NCBI GenBank assembly: GCA_021324915.1
Contig: JAJPIC010000027.1
Location: forward strand, 1-64,000
Reading direction: 5' to 3'
DNA: 64,000 nt
Origin: Beijerinckiaceae bacterium
GTDB taxonomy: Bacteria; Pseudomonadota; Alphaproteobacteria; Rhizobiales; Beijerinckiaceae
The position numbers and the translations under genes were made by a program. The notes beneath the pieces were generated by a model. The model ran no database searches. It saw nothing but the letters and a program-made list of their open reading frames with translations, and was not told the DNA's origin. Below, piece after piece: positions 1 to 8,842 of this stretch; the first letter of the stretch is position 1; each line of letters begins with the position of its first letter.

Positions 1-1572
1 ACCACCCAAGGAAAGGTGCAGGGTTTCGTCGTCAATGGCGTTTCGGAATTTCTTGGTATTCCTTATGCCGCGCCGCCTGTCGGTAATCTGCGCTGGCGCC
101 CGCCGATTGCCCACGCGCCTTGGGGCGGCGTCAAGAAGGCGACTGCCTTTGGGCCGACCTGCGCGCAAATCACCACGCTCGGCGTGTTCGCCGGGCCCGC
201 GAACAACAACGAAGATTGCCTTTATCTGAACGTCTTCACGCCGAATCCGCTCGCCTCGGCAAAACGTCCGGTGCTGGTCTGGCTCCACGGCGGCGGCAAT
301 GTGGACGGCGAGAGCAACGACTATGATGGGAGCAAGCTTGCATCCCAAGGCAATACCGTCGTCGTCACCCTCAATTATCGCCTGAACCTATTCGGCTTCA
401 TGGCGCTCCCGGACATCGACAATCACGAAGGCCACCCGTTCGGAAATTACGGGATCATGGACCAGCAATTCGTGCTCAAGTGGGTGCAGGCCAATATTGC
501 CAATTTCGGCGGTGACCCCACGAATGTCACGGTCGGCGGCCAGTCGGCAGGCGCCACCGATACCGGCATCAATATGGTGTCGCCTCTGTCGGCAGGCCTC
601 TTCCGGCACGGGATCTGCGAAAGCGCATGCCCGGTCAATGAAGCACTGCTGTCGGTCGCCGAGAACAAGGGTGCGTCGTTCGAGGCTGCGGCGGGCTGCG
701 GTTCACAATCGACCCCGGCTGCCCGCGTCGCATGTCTGCGCGCGCTCCCTGCCGCGACGATCGAGTCCTTCGCGGGAACCGCGAGCACGCAAAGCGCCTA
801 TATCCAAGGTCCGATGGTCGATGGCACGGTGCTGCCGGTTCTGCCGATCCAGGCCTGGCATAGCGGCACGTTCAATAAGCCGATGACCATCATGAACGGG
901 CGCGTGGAAGACGAACAAAACTTCTCGCTTGCCATCCTGGAATATTTCGAGTCGCCGCAAGCACCTCTGACCGCGGCTCAATACGAGAGCTTCGTCAACA
1001 CGACTTACACCACGCCCCCGGCACCTCCCGGCGTGCCGTATCCTTCCGGCACGCCGACGGCGGTTCTCGCTCATTATCCTTTGAGCTCGTATCCGTCCGC
1101 ACAATTGGTCTGGGACGCCGTCGGGACCGATCCGGCCTCCTGCGCCGAAACCCATGTCAACGATCTCCTTGGCACGAAAGTACCGCTCTATGCCTATGAG
1201 TTCGACGACCGGACGGCACCGTTCTACTTCCCGAAATTGCCGGGGTTCCAGTCATTGGCCTATCACACGGCCGATATCCAATATCTGTTCCCGTTCTATC
1301 ATGGCGGTAGCGCGGGAATACCGCACCCGCTCAACTCGAAGCAAACCGTGCTCTCGAACGAGCTGGTGGCTGCTTGGACGAACTTCGCGAACACGGGTAA
1401 TGCGAACGGAACCGGCACCGTGCCTTGGCACCGTTGGACGGGCTCGACGCGTCAGTATCTGTCGGAAAACATCTCGGCGCTGTCGTCGCTGACGGCGGCA
1501 CAATATGCCCAGCGCCACATGTGCGCCTTCTGGGACACGCTGCTGCCGTACACCTACGGCCCCAGCTACTGA
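1..1572 (+). CDS. Type B carboxylesterase, 5' end outside window
   Basis: This is a carboxylesterase/lipase type B (PnbA-like alpha/beta hydrolase) that hydrolyses ester bonds. The frame is open to base 1, and the first residues (TTQGKVQGF) match residues that follow the signal peptide in the paralogues at 3894, 12206 and 18672, so only the export signal and first few residues are missing. The EFLGIPYA block is near the start. The nucleophile Ser is in GGQSAG (codon 544-546), the acidic residue is probably Glu in VEDEQNF (about 913-915), and the His is in AYHTADIQ (1264-1266). The C-terminus ends in the family-typical CAFWDTL. A strong hairpin follows the stop. The natural substrate cannot be read from sequence. 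Confidence 0.9.
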   Translation, partial: TTQGKVQGFVVNGVSEFLGIPYAAPPVGNLRWRPPIAHAPWGGVKKATAFGPTCAQITTLGVFAGPANNNEDCLYLNVFTPNPLASAKRPVLVWLHGGGNVDGESNDYDGSKLASQGNTVVVTLNYRLNLFGFMALPDIDNHEGHPFGNYGIMDQQFVLKWVQANIANFGGDPTNVTVGGQSAGATDTGINMVSPLSAGLFRHGICESACPVNEALLSVAENKGASFEAAAGCGSQSTPAARVACLRALPAATIESFAGTASTQSAYIQGPMVDGTVLPVLPIQAWHSGTFNKPMTIMNGRVEDEQNFSLAILEYFESPQAPLTAAQYESFVNTTYTTPPAPPGVPYPSGTPTAVLAHYPLSSYPSAQLVWDAVGTDPASCAETHVNDLLGTKVPLYAYEFDDRTAPFYFPKLPGFQSLAYHTADIQYLFPFYHGGSAGIPHPLNSKQTVLSNELVAAWTNFANTGNANGTGTVPWHRWTGSTRQYLSENISALSSLTAAQYAQRHMCAFWDTLLPYTYGPSY

Positions 1573-1590
1573 GATAAGCCGACCTTGAGG

Positions 1591-1620
1591 TGACGGCCAC
1601 ATTCGTGGCCGTCATCTTCC
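1591..1620 (+). terminator. Rho-independent terminator after esterase
   Basis: A perfect 10-bp stem (1591-1600 with 1605-1614), loop ATTC, is followed by TCTTCCTT. It lies 18 bases after the esterase stop. Nearly the same hairpin follows the esterase ending at 13849. Confidence 0.7.
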
Positions 1621-1666
1621 TTCACATGCGCTCTTCGGGGGCGCACTTCATCTTTTAGAGGGGGCG

Positions 1667-3760
1667 ATGATGAGAACGCGGATATTGCTCATCGCGGCAT
1701 TCCTGCTCGCATGTTTCGGTCTTGCTCGCGCAGACGACAGGCCCGAAATTTTCCCGCAGCTCGGCCATTCCTCGCCTGTGACTTCCGTCGCCTTTTCGCC
1801 CGACGGTCATCTCATCGCATCGGGCGGCGCATTCGATCACCTGGTGATCCTTTGGGACGCGACGAGCGGGCGCGAGCTGCGCAGCCTTTCCGGACATTCG
1901 CTTGCTGTCACATCCGTCGTATTCTCGCCGGACGGCAAGTTGCTCGCCTCGGCGAGCGGCGACAAGACGATCAAGCTCTGGGACGTCGCCACCGGCAACG
2001 AAATTCGAACGCTGAGCGGACATACGAAGGGAATCAATTCCGTCGCCTTCTCGCCGGACGGCAAGCTGCTCGCTTCCGGAAGTTGGGATCATACGATCAA
2101 GCTTTGGGACGTGACGACCGGGCGGGAGCTGCGCACGCTCACCGGACATTCCTCTCTCGTCTATTCGGTCGCATTCTCGGGCGATGGACGCACGCTCGCC
2201 TCGAGCAGTTCCGACAATACGATCAAGCTCTGGGATGTGGCGACCGGCCACGACCTGCGCACGCTCAAGGGCCACACCGCGGTGGTGTTCGCGGTTCAAT
2301 TCTCGCCCGACGGGCACACGCTCGCCTCGGGCAGCTGGGACCAGACCACCAAATTTTGGGATGCGGCGAGCGGACAGGAGCTGCGCGCGCTGAAAGGGCA
2401 TGCCGCCGGCGAGACATCCGTCGCATTTTCGCCCGACGGAAAGCTGCTCGCCTCCGGCAGCGCCGACAAGAGCGTCAAGCTCTGGGACGTGGCGAGCGGG
2501 CATGAGCTGCGCACCTTCGCCGGACATTCCGGTGCGGTGAACTCCGTCGCCTTTTCGCCCGATGGGCAAACGCTCGCTTCGGCCAGCGACGATGGCACGA
2601 TCAAGCTTTGGGACACAAAGACCGGGCAGGAGTCGCATACGCTCAGCGGTCATTCTGCGCCGGCCAATTTCTTGAGCTACTCGAAAGACGGCAAGCTGCT
2701 CGCCGTTGCGAGCGCGGACAAAACCATCAAGCTCTGGGATGTGGAAAATGGACGCCAAGTGCGGGTCCTCACCGGACACACGCGCAATGTGACCTGCGCC
2801 GCGTTTTCGCCGGACGGTGCCACCTTGGCTTCCGGCAGTTGGGACGGCACGGTCAAGTTCTGGGACGTCGCGAGCGGGCGCGAGATGCGCAGCTTGGATC
2901 TCTCGGCTTTTGTCTACGAGGTCGCGTTCTCCCCTGATGGCAGCATGTTGGCGACCGGCACAGACGACAAATCGGTTGCACTCTGGGATGTGGCGAGCGG
3001 AAGCGAATTGCGCAGGTTCAACGGCCATACGGCTATGGTGCTTTCGGTCGCCTTCTCTCCGGATGGCCATACATTAGCATCGGGGAGCTGGGACAAATCG
3101 GTCAAGCTCTGGGACGTCGCGAGCGGGCGCGAACTGCACACATTCGGCGGATACGCGCTTCCGATTTCTCTCGTTGCGTTCTCGCCGGACGGGCGCGAGC
3201 TCGCCGCGGGAAGCTGGGACCAGAAGGTTAGGCTCATAGACGTTGGAAGCAGCCGGGAGCTGCAGACATTCGGCGGGCTGGCGAGCGGAGCGACCTCCGT
3301 GTCGTTTTCATCGGACGGACGCACGTTGGCGATTCCGAGCGGTGCCGGACTCAAACTATGGGACGCCGCGAATGGAAAGGCGGTGCGCGATTTCAGCGAT
3401 CGTTCGGGAGAAATTACGTCCGTCGCATTCTCTCCGGATGGGCAGACGCTCGCCTCGAGCAATACGGAAGGCACCGTTACGATCTGGGATGCAACTTCGG
3501 GAAAAGAGCGCGCGGCGCTCTTCGCTTTCAACGATGCAAGCTTTCTCGTCTTATCTCCCGAGGGCTATTACAGCCCCTCGTCGCCGGCCGCCGAGGAGGA
3601 CCTCAACGTCCGCTTGGGCGATCGCGTCCTGCCGATCAGCGCCTATCACGAGAAATTCTGCCGGCCCGATCTGGTCAAGCAAAGCCTCGATGGGACCTCG
3701 CTGAGCAAATTGGGATATGCGAGCATCGACAATACCAGGCCCGAGCCGAAATCGAATTGA
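1667..3760 (+). CDS. Exported WD40-repeat protein, 14 blades
   Basis: This is a 697-residue protein with a signal peptide (about 1-22, ending GLARA) and then 14 WD40 repeats of about 42 residues, most ending in KLWD or a variant. That number suggests two seven-bladed propellers, a protein-interaction scaffold probably in the periplasm. The last 80 or so residues (SPEGYYSPSS, LNVRLGDRVLPIS, FCRPDLVK) match the linker that in many bacterial WD40 proteins leads into a caspase-like (peptidase C14) domain, but here the protein stops and no such domain follows. It stands alone between two convergent esterase genes. Its binding partner is unknown. Several blades are nearly identical in DNA, so the array could change size by recombination. 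Confidence 0.88.
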   Translation: MMRTRILLIAAFLLACFGLARADDRPEIFPQLGHSSPVTSVAFSPDGHLIASGGAFDHLVILWDATSGRELRSLSGHSLAVTSVVFSPDGKLLASASGDKTIKLWDVATGNEIRTLSGHTKGINSVAFSPDGKLLASGSWDHTIKLWDVTTGRELRTLTGHSSLVYSVAFSGDGRTLASSSSDNTIKLWDVATGHDLRTLKGHTAVVFAVQFSPDGHTLASGSWDQTTKFWDAASGQELRALKGHAAGETSVAFSPDGKLLASGSADKSVKLWDVASGHELRTFAGHSGAVNSVAFSPDGQTLASASDDGTIKLWDTKTGQESHTLSGHSAPANFLSYSKDGKLLAVASADKTIKLWDVENGRQVRVLTGHTRNVTCAAFSPDGATLASGSWDGTVKFWDVASGREMRSLDLSAFVYEVAFSPDGSMLATGTDDKSVALWDVASGSELRRFNGHTAMVLSVAFSPDGHTLASGSWDKSVKLWDVASGRELHTFGGYALPISLVAFSPDGRELAAGSWDQKVRLIDVGSSRELQTFGGLASGATSVSFSSDGRTLAIPSGAGLKLWDAANGKAVRDFSDRSGEITSVAFSPDGQTLASSNTEGTVTIWDATSGKERAALFAFNDASFLVLSPEGYYSPSSPAAEEDLNVRLGDRVLPISAYHEKFCRPDLVKQSLDGTSLSKLGYASIDNTRPEPKSN

Positions 3761-3838
3761 TCCTCGAGGGGCCGCAAACGCGGCGCTTCGGCCGATCGAA
3801 GAAGGCGGGTACCGATCCTTCAGTCCTACGAGAAACAA

Positions 3839-3865
3839 GCGGCCGTCCGAGAGAAGGACGGCCGC
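3839..3865. terminator. Hairpin between convergent genes
   Basis: A perfect 10-bp stem GCGGCCGTCC/GGACGGCCGC with a 7-base loop lies between the WD40 gene (+) and the esterase (-) ending at 3894. The T-run is weak on both sides, so it is a probable shared terminator. Confidence 0.5.
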
Positions 3866-3893
3866 GAGATTAGCGAGGCGGGACAGGCGCGAA

Positions 3894-5609
3894 TTAGGGC
3901 CCTGGGAATCCGACAAAAGCGATCGGATCCCAGAAATCGCAGTGGCGAAGATTGGAATATTGCGCGTCCGTTTGAGTCGTGAACACGGGTTCTTTTTCGA
4001 TCAGCCAGACCGGCTGAATGCTCTGATCCGCATAGCGCGGCCAGGGGCTGTTTCCCTGTCCGTTCGGATTGCCGGTCCAGGCGAAATTCGACCAGGCCGC
4101 AACGAGCTTATCGGAGAGCTGCGTCTGCGCCCTGTTCAGCGCATGCGGAATGCCGTTCGGGCCGCCGTGCCAGAGCGGGAATAGATATTGGATGTCCGCG
4201 GTGTGATAGGCGAGCGGAACGAATCCCGGCATTTTGGGGAAGTAGAACGGCGCCGTCTGGTCGTCGAACTCATAGGCGTAGACGGGAATTTGGGGCGCCA
4301 GAATTCGATCGAGAATTCGCTGGCCGCAGATCGCCGAGTCGGTCCCAACCCGATCCCAAGCCAATTCAGCACTCCCGCCGTAGGCGCTTATCGGATAGAG
4401 CGCCAGGATCGCGGCGGCCGTTCCGGCAGGATAAGGCGGGGTCGTGTAGCGCGAATTGACGTAGCTCGTATATTGGGCGGCGTTTGGCGGCGTACGATCC
4501 GCGTTGACGGTGCTCGAATCATATTCCGTGATGGCCATAAAGAAGGTTTGTTCGTCCTCCACGTCTCCATTGATCAAAGGCACGTGGTTGAACTCGCCAT
4601 TGGTAAAGGCGGTCATTGGCTGATACGGCACGATTTGACCGTCGACGATGCCCTGACCCCCGATGTAATTGCCGGTTGCCGCAATGGTCTCGATCTGCTG
4701 TGCGGTGAGGTTGCGCAGGCATTTGGCCGTCGCGGCATCGGTGCCGGAGCCGCAGCCGGCGGCCACGGCAAAAGCAATGCCGCGTGCTTCAGCCGTTGCC
4801 AAATTGGTGGAGAACCCGCCGGGGAGGAGCGGTGCCGGGCAATAGCTCTGGCAGATCACCTTATTGAGCAGGCCCTTTGCCAAAGGCGACACCATGCTGA
4901 GCGCCGCATCGAGAGCGCCCGAAGACTGACCCCCGACCGTGACGTTGTTCTTGTCGCCGCCGAAGTTGGCGATGTTTGCCTGAACCCATTTCAGCGCGAG
5001 CTGCTGGTCGAGAACCCCGTAATTGCCGAAGAGATGACCTTCGTGATCCAAGGCAGGATGCGCCATCCAGCCGAGGACGTTCAGGCGATATTCCATGGAG
5101 ACGACGACCGTGTGGCCCTGTGCGGCCAATTTGCTGCCGTCGTAACCGGGGGTCTCGCCATCGACATTGCCGCCGCCGTGGATCCAGACGACCACGGGAA
5201 GCTTCGCCTTGGGATTGAGACTCGGTGTGAATACGTTCAGATAAAGGCAATCTTCATTGTTGTTCGGCGGCCCTGCAAATACGCCGAACTCATTGCTCTG
5301 AGCGCAAATCGGTCCGTAGGCGATCGTTTTCAGAACATTCGACCAAGGCGCATGCGCAACGGGCGGCCTCCAGCGAAGATTGCCGAGCGGCGGCTCAGCA
5401 TAGGGGATTCCAAGAAATTCCGAGACACCATTTTGGAAGATGCCTTGCACCTTTCCTGCATCGGTTTGAACGATGGGAGGACCGGCAAAAGCCTCGGTCG
5501 GAGCGGCCAGAGCCGCGGCGCCCAGAAGAAGCGCGGCCGCGGTCGCAGGTTTGAATGCTTTTGCCGCATTCAGATGAGACGCCACCGATAGTTTCGAAGA
5601 CTCAAACAT
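3894..5609 (-). CDS. Secreted type B carboxylesterase
   Basis: This is a 571-residue carboxylesterase. The reading frame is open further upstream, but ATG at 5609 is chosen because GGGAGGAAAT lies just before it and a signal peptide follows (residues 1 to about 42, ending PTEAFA). The GIPYAEPP block, the nucleophile in GGQSSG, an acidic residue in VEDEQTFF, His in AYHTADIQ, and the C-terminal CDFWDP are all present. It shares most of its length with the esterases at 1, 12206 and 18672. No regulator gene adjoins it; upstream lies a 16-bp direct repeat. It is transcribed towards the WD40 gene. Substrate unknown. Confidence 0.92.
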   Translation of the reverse strand: MFESSKLSVASHLNAAKAFKPATAAALLLGAAALAAPTEAFAGPPIVQTDAGKVQGIFQNGVSEFLGIPYAEPPLGNLRWRPPVAHAPWSNVLKTIAYGPICAQSNEFGVFAGPPNNNEDCLYLNVFTPSLNPKAKLPVVVWIHGGGNVDGETPGYDGSKLAAQGHTVVVSMEYRLNVLGWMAHPALDHEGHLFGNYGVLDQQLALKWVQANIANFGGDKNNVTVGGQSSGALDAALSMVSPLAKGLLNKVICQSYCPAPLLPGGFSTNLATAEARGIAFAVAAGCGSGTDAATAKCLRNLTAQQIETIAATGNYIGGQGIVDGQIVPYQPMTAFTNGEFNHVPLINGDVEDEQTFFMAITEYDSSTVNADRTPPNAAQYTSYVNSRYTTPPYPAGTAAAILALYPISAYGGSAELAWDRVGTDSAICGQRILDRILAPQIPVYAYEFDDQTAPFYFPKMPGFVPLAYHTADIQYLFPLWHGGPNGIPHALNRAQTQLSDKLVAAWSNFAWTGNPNGQGNSPWPRYADQSIQPVWLIEKEPVFTTQTDAQYSNLRHCDFWDPIAFVGFPGP

Positions 5610-5650
5610 AATTTCCTCCCAAACGGCCATGTTGCGCGCCCTTATTGTTT

Positions 5651-5691
5651 CGGGCTTTGCACAAAGGGGATCGTTCGGGCTTTGCACAAAG
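5651..5691. repeat. Pair of 16-bp direct repeats upstream of esterase
   Basis: CGGGCTTTGCACAAAG occurs at 5651-5666 and again at 5676-5691, a 25-bp spacing, about 40-80 bases upstream of the esterase start at 5609. It could be a regulator site. The rest of 5610-5921 holds a GGCCGG-rich low-complexity run near 5761-5783 and no gene. Confidence 0.6.
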
Positions 5692-5921
5692 CTCGCCGGC
5701 GCGTCTTCCAGGAAGTTCCGATCAGGTCTCAGACGGGCGCAACAGCTTGAAAACATCCCGACCGGCCGGGCCGGCCGGGCCGGGAGGGCGCCAACGGAAT
5801 TCCGGGCGAGGGAGTGAGGGCTCGCGAGCCTGTGCAATTGGCGGGGCCGGATTATGGGCTGCTTGTCTTCGTGGCGGCCGACCGGCCTGGAACCTTGGTA
5901 CAGGCCGAAAAGTTCGGTTGA

Positions 5922-7004
5922 GTGCCAAAAAGACAAGCTCCGGAGAAGATAAATGGCCTGACCCATGGCGCGCGTGTGCTCCCAGAGGTCAGAGTGGAGG
6001 CATATGAGCTCGAACTGCGAGAAAACGGGAAGTTCGTCGGGAGCCGGGCGGACCGTCAAGCGTTCGTAGATTTGCTCGAGAAATGGCGAGAGGAGTTCAG
6101 GCGGCGGGGCGAAGACCCGCTTGGCCGAAAGCCGACCGCGGATCTATCGAGAGGAAAACTGGAAAAGCTTTTGATGAATGGGGATGTGAAGGCGGCCGGT
6201 GTCATTCTGGGAGCCATAGAGGATTTCGCCCGGGCGCTTGAGGAAGTCATCGAGCGGTTCATGAAGCAACCCGCGTGGAGCGGGGTGAAAGAAATTATCG
6301 TTGGCGGCGGGTTCAGTCGGGGGCGCATTGGCGTCATGGCGATTGGCCGGGCCAATGCGCTCCTCAAAAGTATGGGCGCCGATATCGAACTCAGTCCGAT
6401 CAAAGAAGATCCCGACGAGGCCGCTCTCATAGGGGCGATTCATCTTTTTCCTTTTGCCGAGACCTGCAGCTACGGTGGGATGCTCGCAGTCGATATTGGC
6501 GGCTCCAACATCAGAGCCGGCGTAATCATACCTTCGAGGAAAAAGGCGGCCGATAAGCAAAGAGCAAGCGTTTGGCGCTCGGAACTCTGGCGTCACCGCG
6601 ATGAAGACATCGATCGCGACACGGCTGTCTGGGATCTCGTCGGCATGCTCAAGGGTCTCGTCAAAGCGGCCGAGAGGCATAAGATCAGGTTAGGTCCGGT
6701 CATCGGAATAGCGTGCCCCGGACGCATCGAGGCTGACGGCGTGATCAGCAGAGGCGGGCAGAATCTCCCGGGGGGCAATTGGGATAACGGCGGCTTTAAT
6801 CTTCCCGACCGGATTCGAGGGATCATTCCGGAGATCGGTGGAGAGGCCACGCGGGTTCTGATGCACAATGATGCTGTTGTCCAAGGCCTCTCGGAGGTTC
6901 CTTTCATGACCGCGTCTGATCGTTGGGCGATCCTAACGATCGGGACTGGTCTCGGGAATGCTGTCTTCTCCAATCGGAGCAAGCCGAGGTGCGAAAATAT
7001 ATGA
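5922..7004 (+). CDS. ROK-family protein with permuted domain order
   Basis: This 360-residue protein carries ROK (repressor/ORF/kinase, sugar-kinase-like) motifs in unusual order. Residues from about 80 to 180 resemble the C-terminal part of ROK proteins (KEIIVGGGFSRGRIG and DEAALIGAIHLFP). After them come the phosphate-binding start motif (MLAVDIGGSNIRAGVI, about residue 187), the VIGIACPGRI block, NLPGGNW, a catalytic-type Asp in HNDAV, and GTGLGNA at the end. The Cys-rich zinc motif normally following GTGLG is absent, as is a helix-turn-helix, so a DNA-binding repressor is unlikely. Glucokinase-like activity is possible but untested. The GTG start at 5922 is the longest option and has no clear ribosome site. 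Confidence 0.75.
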   Translation: MPKRQAPEKINGLTHGARVLPEVRVEAYELELRENGKFVGSRADRQAFVDLLEKWREEFRRRGEDPLGRKPTADLSRGKLEKLLMNGDVKAAGVILGAIEDFARALEEVIERFMKQPAWSGVKEIIVGGGFSRGRIGVMAIGRANALLKSMGADIELSPIKEDPDEAALIGAIHLFPFAETCSYGGMLAVDIGGSNIRAGVIIPSRKKAADKQRASVWRSELWRHRDEDIDRDTAVWDLVGMLKGLVKAAERHKIRLGPVIGIACPGRIEADGVISRGGQNLPGGNWDNGGFNLPDRIRGIIPEIGGEATRVLMHNDAVVQGLSEVPFMTASDRWAILTIGTGLGNAVFSNRSKPRCENI

Positions 7005-7025
7005 GGCACGCTGAGGCTCGAGCGC

Positions 7026-7964
7026 CTATTGAGATCCTCCGCCGAGCTTCCCGGTACTGCCTGGGGCAGCCGATGTCACGCGGATGAGCGCCGGCCAGAC
7101 GTGCCAAATCCCGAAGAGAATGACCGCGGCGGACCAGGCCAGCGCTTGCGAAATAATCGAATTGCCGGTGATCTTGGCAACCACCACATAGGTCTCGACG
7201 CTCAGCCCAGCCGCGAGGAAAGCGGTGCCTGCCACCACAAAGCGGCTCGCTGTTCTGTAGAAGTTCGGATCGTCGGATCCGTCATAGACAATGCGATGAA
7301 AGGCGGCCGGAGCAACGAGAAGAAGCGTCGCGAGAGCCACGAAGAGCAAAGACAGGCCGTGGAGGAGTTTCAAGGAAGAAGGGAGCTCCGCAAAGGCGCG
7401 CGTGAGCACGATTGAAAGCTGGAACCCGAGCAGAGCCTGTGCGCCCGGCAGCACGACGCGCGCTTCCGTAAGCACAAACTCGATCTTCTTGGCCGGCGGC
7501 GTTTTTTCGAGCCGGTCTGCAGAGGGAGATTTCGGATTGTTTCTTTTGATCATGAGAGGTCCGTACCAAAGCGCGAGCGCAACGAGACAGCCACCGATAC
7601 CGCTTGCAAATGCAATCCATCGGGAGTTCGCAAAGACGGTTCCTGCGATGAAGAGATTGAGGCCGACGGCGAATGCGAAGGGGAACAAGGTGACGAACGC
7701 GACGTGACTGACGAAATGATTGAACTCGACACGCGCCTCACCCCGCTCGACAATTCGATGGCGCGCCGTCGGCGCGATGAGCAGGCCGACCACCACAACC
7801 ATCAGCATGAGCACCACGACTTCGAGGCTTTTCTCGGTTTGATGGAGCACGTCGAACCCGTCCTGAAAGGGCGCTCTTATTTGGAAGCCCAAAAGGATTT
7901 GCGCGCCGAGCATCAAAGTGCGCGAGTCATTGAGTGCGGTTCTGGTCTTGTCTGAGAGCGACAT
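7026..7964 (-). CDS. DUF6328 membrane protein
   Basis: This 312-residue integral membrane protein is made of two similar halves. Each begins with an R..L.GAQ.LLGFQ motif (near residues 15 and 165) and carries about four hydrophobic segments and an AP.A.HRI loop. This is the DUF6328 pattern, here as a fused duplicate; function is unknown. ATG at 7964 is preferred over TTG at 7976 because the latter would overlap the upstream gene. It starts 4 bases after the PAP2 phosphatase stop, so the two are probably one transcript. Confidence 0.75.
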   Translation of the reverse strand: MSLSDKTRTALNDSRTLMLGAQILLGFQIRAPFQDGFDVLHQTEKSLEVVVLMLMVVVVGLLIAPTARHRIVERGEARVEFNHFVSHVAFVTLFPFAFAVGLNLFIAGTVFANSRWIAFASGIGGCLVALALWYGPLMIKRNNPKSPSADRLEKTPPAKKIEFVLTEARVVLPGAQALLGFQLSIVLTRAFAELPSSLKLLHGLSLLFVALATLLLVAPAAFHRIVYDGSDDPNFYRTASRFVVAGTAFLAAGLSVETYVVVAKITGNSIISQALAWSAAVILFGIWHVWPALIRVTSAAPGSTGKLGGGSQ

Positions 7965-7968
7965 CGGC

Positions 7969-8586
7969 TCAACCAATCTCTTTCACATCGCGCTTTTGCA
8001 TATCGCTCTTTTGAACGCCGGCCGGACGAGCCTTTGCGACCGGCGGCGAGAAGGAAAGCGGACGAAGCGCGCGTTCGACGGCCGCACCCGTCAAGAGCCC
8101 TGCAAGGACATCCGTGAACCAGTGTGCCAGGAGGATTACTCTCGTGGCCGACAAGAGGATCGCGTTCGCCCAAATTGCCGGCGCAGCGCGAGGGAAGGAA
8201 AATGACAGAGCCGAGGCGATGGCGCCGAGATGGGTCGCATGCCCGGAAGGGAACGAATCGTACGGGCTTCCGGATTTCGGTATGCCACGGCTGGAACTGT
8301 GGACCATTTGATGCTCCGGGCGCTCGCGGCATAAGAGGCGCTTGAGTATGTGGGGAAGTGCAGCCGTCGTGAGCACGCACAAGAGCAGATGGTTCGCGTC
8401 GCGCCGGCGAGACCGCGTCGTATGAATTGCGGCCCAAATCCCCAGCGCGGCGGCGATAAGGATGTTTTCATCGCCGGCCAGCGTCAGCAGCTGATTTGGC
8501 TCTTCGACTACCGGCGAAGCCTGCCGCATCACCCAAGAGCTGATCGCGCGGTCCAGAGACGTTTCTTTGATCCGCAATCGCTTCAT
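7969..8586 (-). CDS. PAP2-family membrane phosphatase
   Basis: This 205-residue protein belongs to the type 2 phosphatidic acid phosphatase family, which removes phosphate from lipid phosphates such as undecaprenyl pyrophosphate. The three signature blocks are visible: KRLLCRERP, PSGHAT (catalytic His), and TRVILLAHWFTD (second His and Asp). The third block has Thr-Arg where Ser-Arg is usual. Hydrophobic segments flank the motifs, so it sits in the inner membrane with active site facing out. It is the first gene of a pair with the DUF6328 gene. A second, less similar PAP2 gene lies at 56512. Confidence 0.85.
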   Translation of the reverse strand: MKRLRIKETSLDRAISSWVMRQASPVVEEPNQLLTLAGDENILIAAALGIWAAIHTTRSRRRDANHLLLCVLTTAALPHILKRLLCRERPEHQMVHSSSRGIPKSGSPYDSFPSGHATHLGAIASALSFSFPRAAPAIWANAILLSATRVILLAHWFTDVLAGLLTGAAVERALRPLSFSPPVAKARPAGVQKSDMQKRDVKEIG

Positions 8587-8753
8587 TCGGTCCTGACCTG
8601 TTGAGTCGGCGCAAATTCGCGCGACGACGCTCGCACTGCTCGAACCGATGAACTTTGAGGTTCAAAAAAAGTTCATGGAGCGCAGAGCGGGGCCTGAGCA
8701 GGAAAGCGCTGCCTCCTTGAGCGAATGGGCTTGTGCGGAAACAAGCAGAAACA

Positions 8754-8790
8754 AAAAGAGCGAGCGCCGCTTGCACGGCGCTCGCTTTTT
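8754..8790. terminator. Bidirectional terminator
   Basis: The 10-bp stem GCGAGCGCCG (8760-8769) pairs with 8776-8785, flanked by an A-run at 8754-8758 and T-run at 8786-8790. It serves the minus-strand esterase relic that ends at 8843 and can act in both directions. Confidence 0.7.
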
Positions 8791-8842
8791 GGCGCTCGCT
8801 TTTTGGCGCTTGTTCGGGCGAGCCTCCTTCGGGAGGAAAGGC

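Noticed and set aside
1655-3070. 471-codon minus-strand open frame
   Set aside because: It mirrors the WD40 repeats on the opposite strand and has repeat-shaped composition without its own family.
4188-5591. 467-codon plus-strand open frame
   Set aside because: It is antisense to a clear esterase gene.
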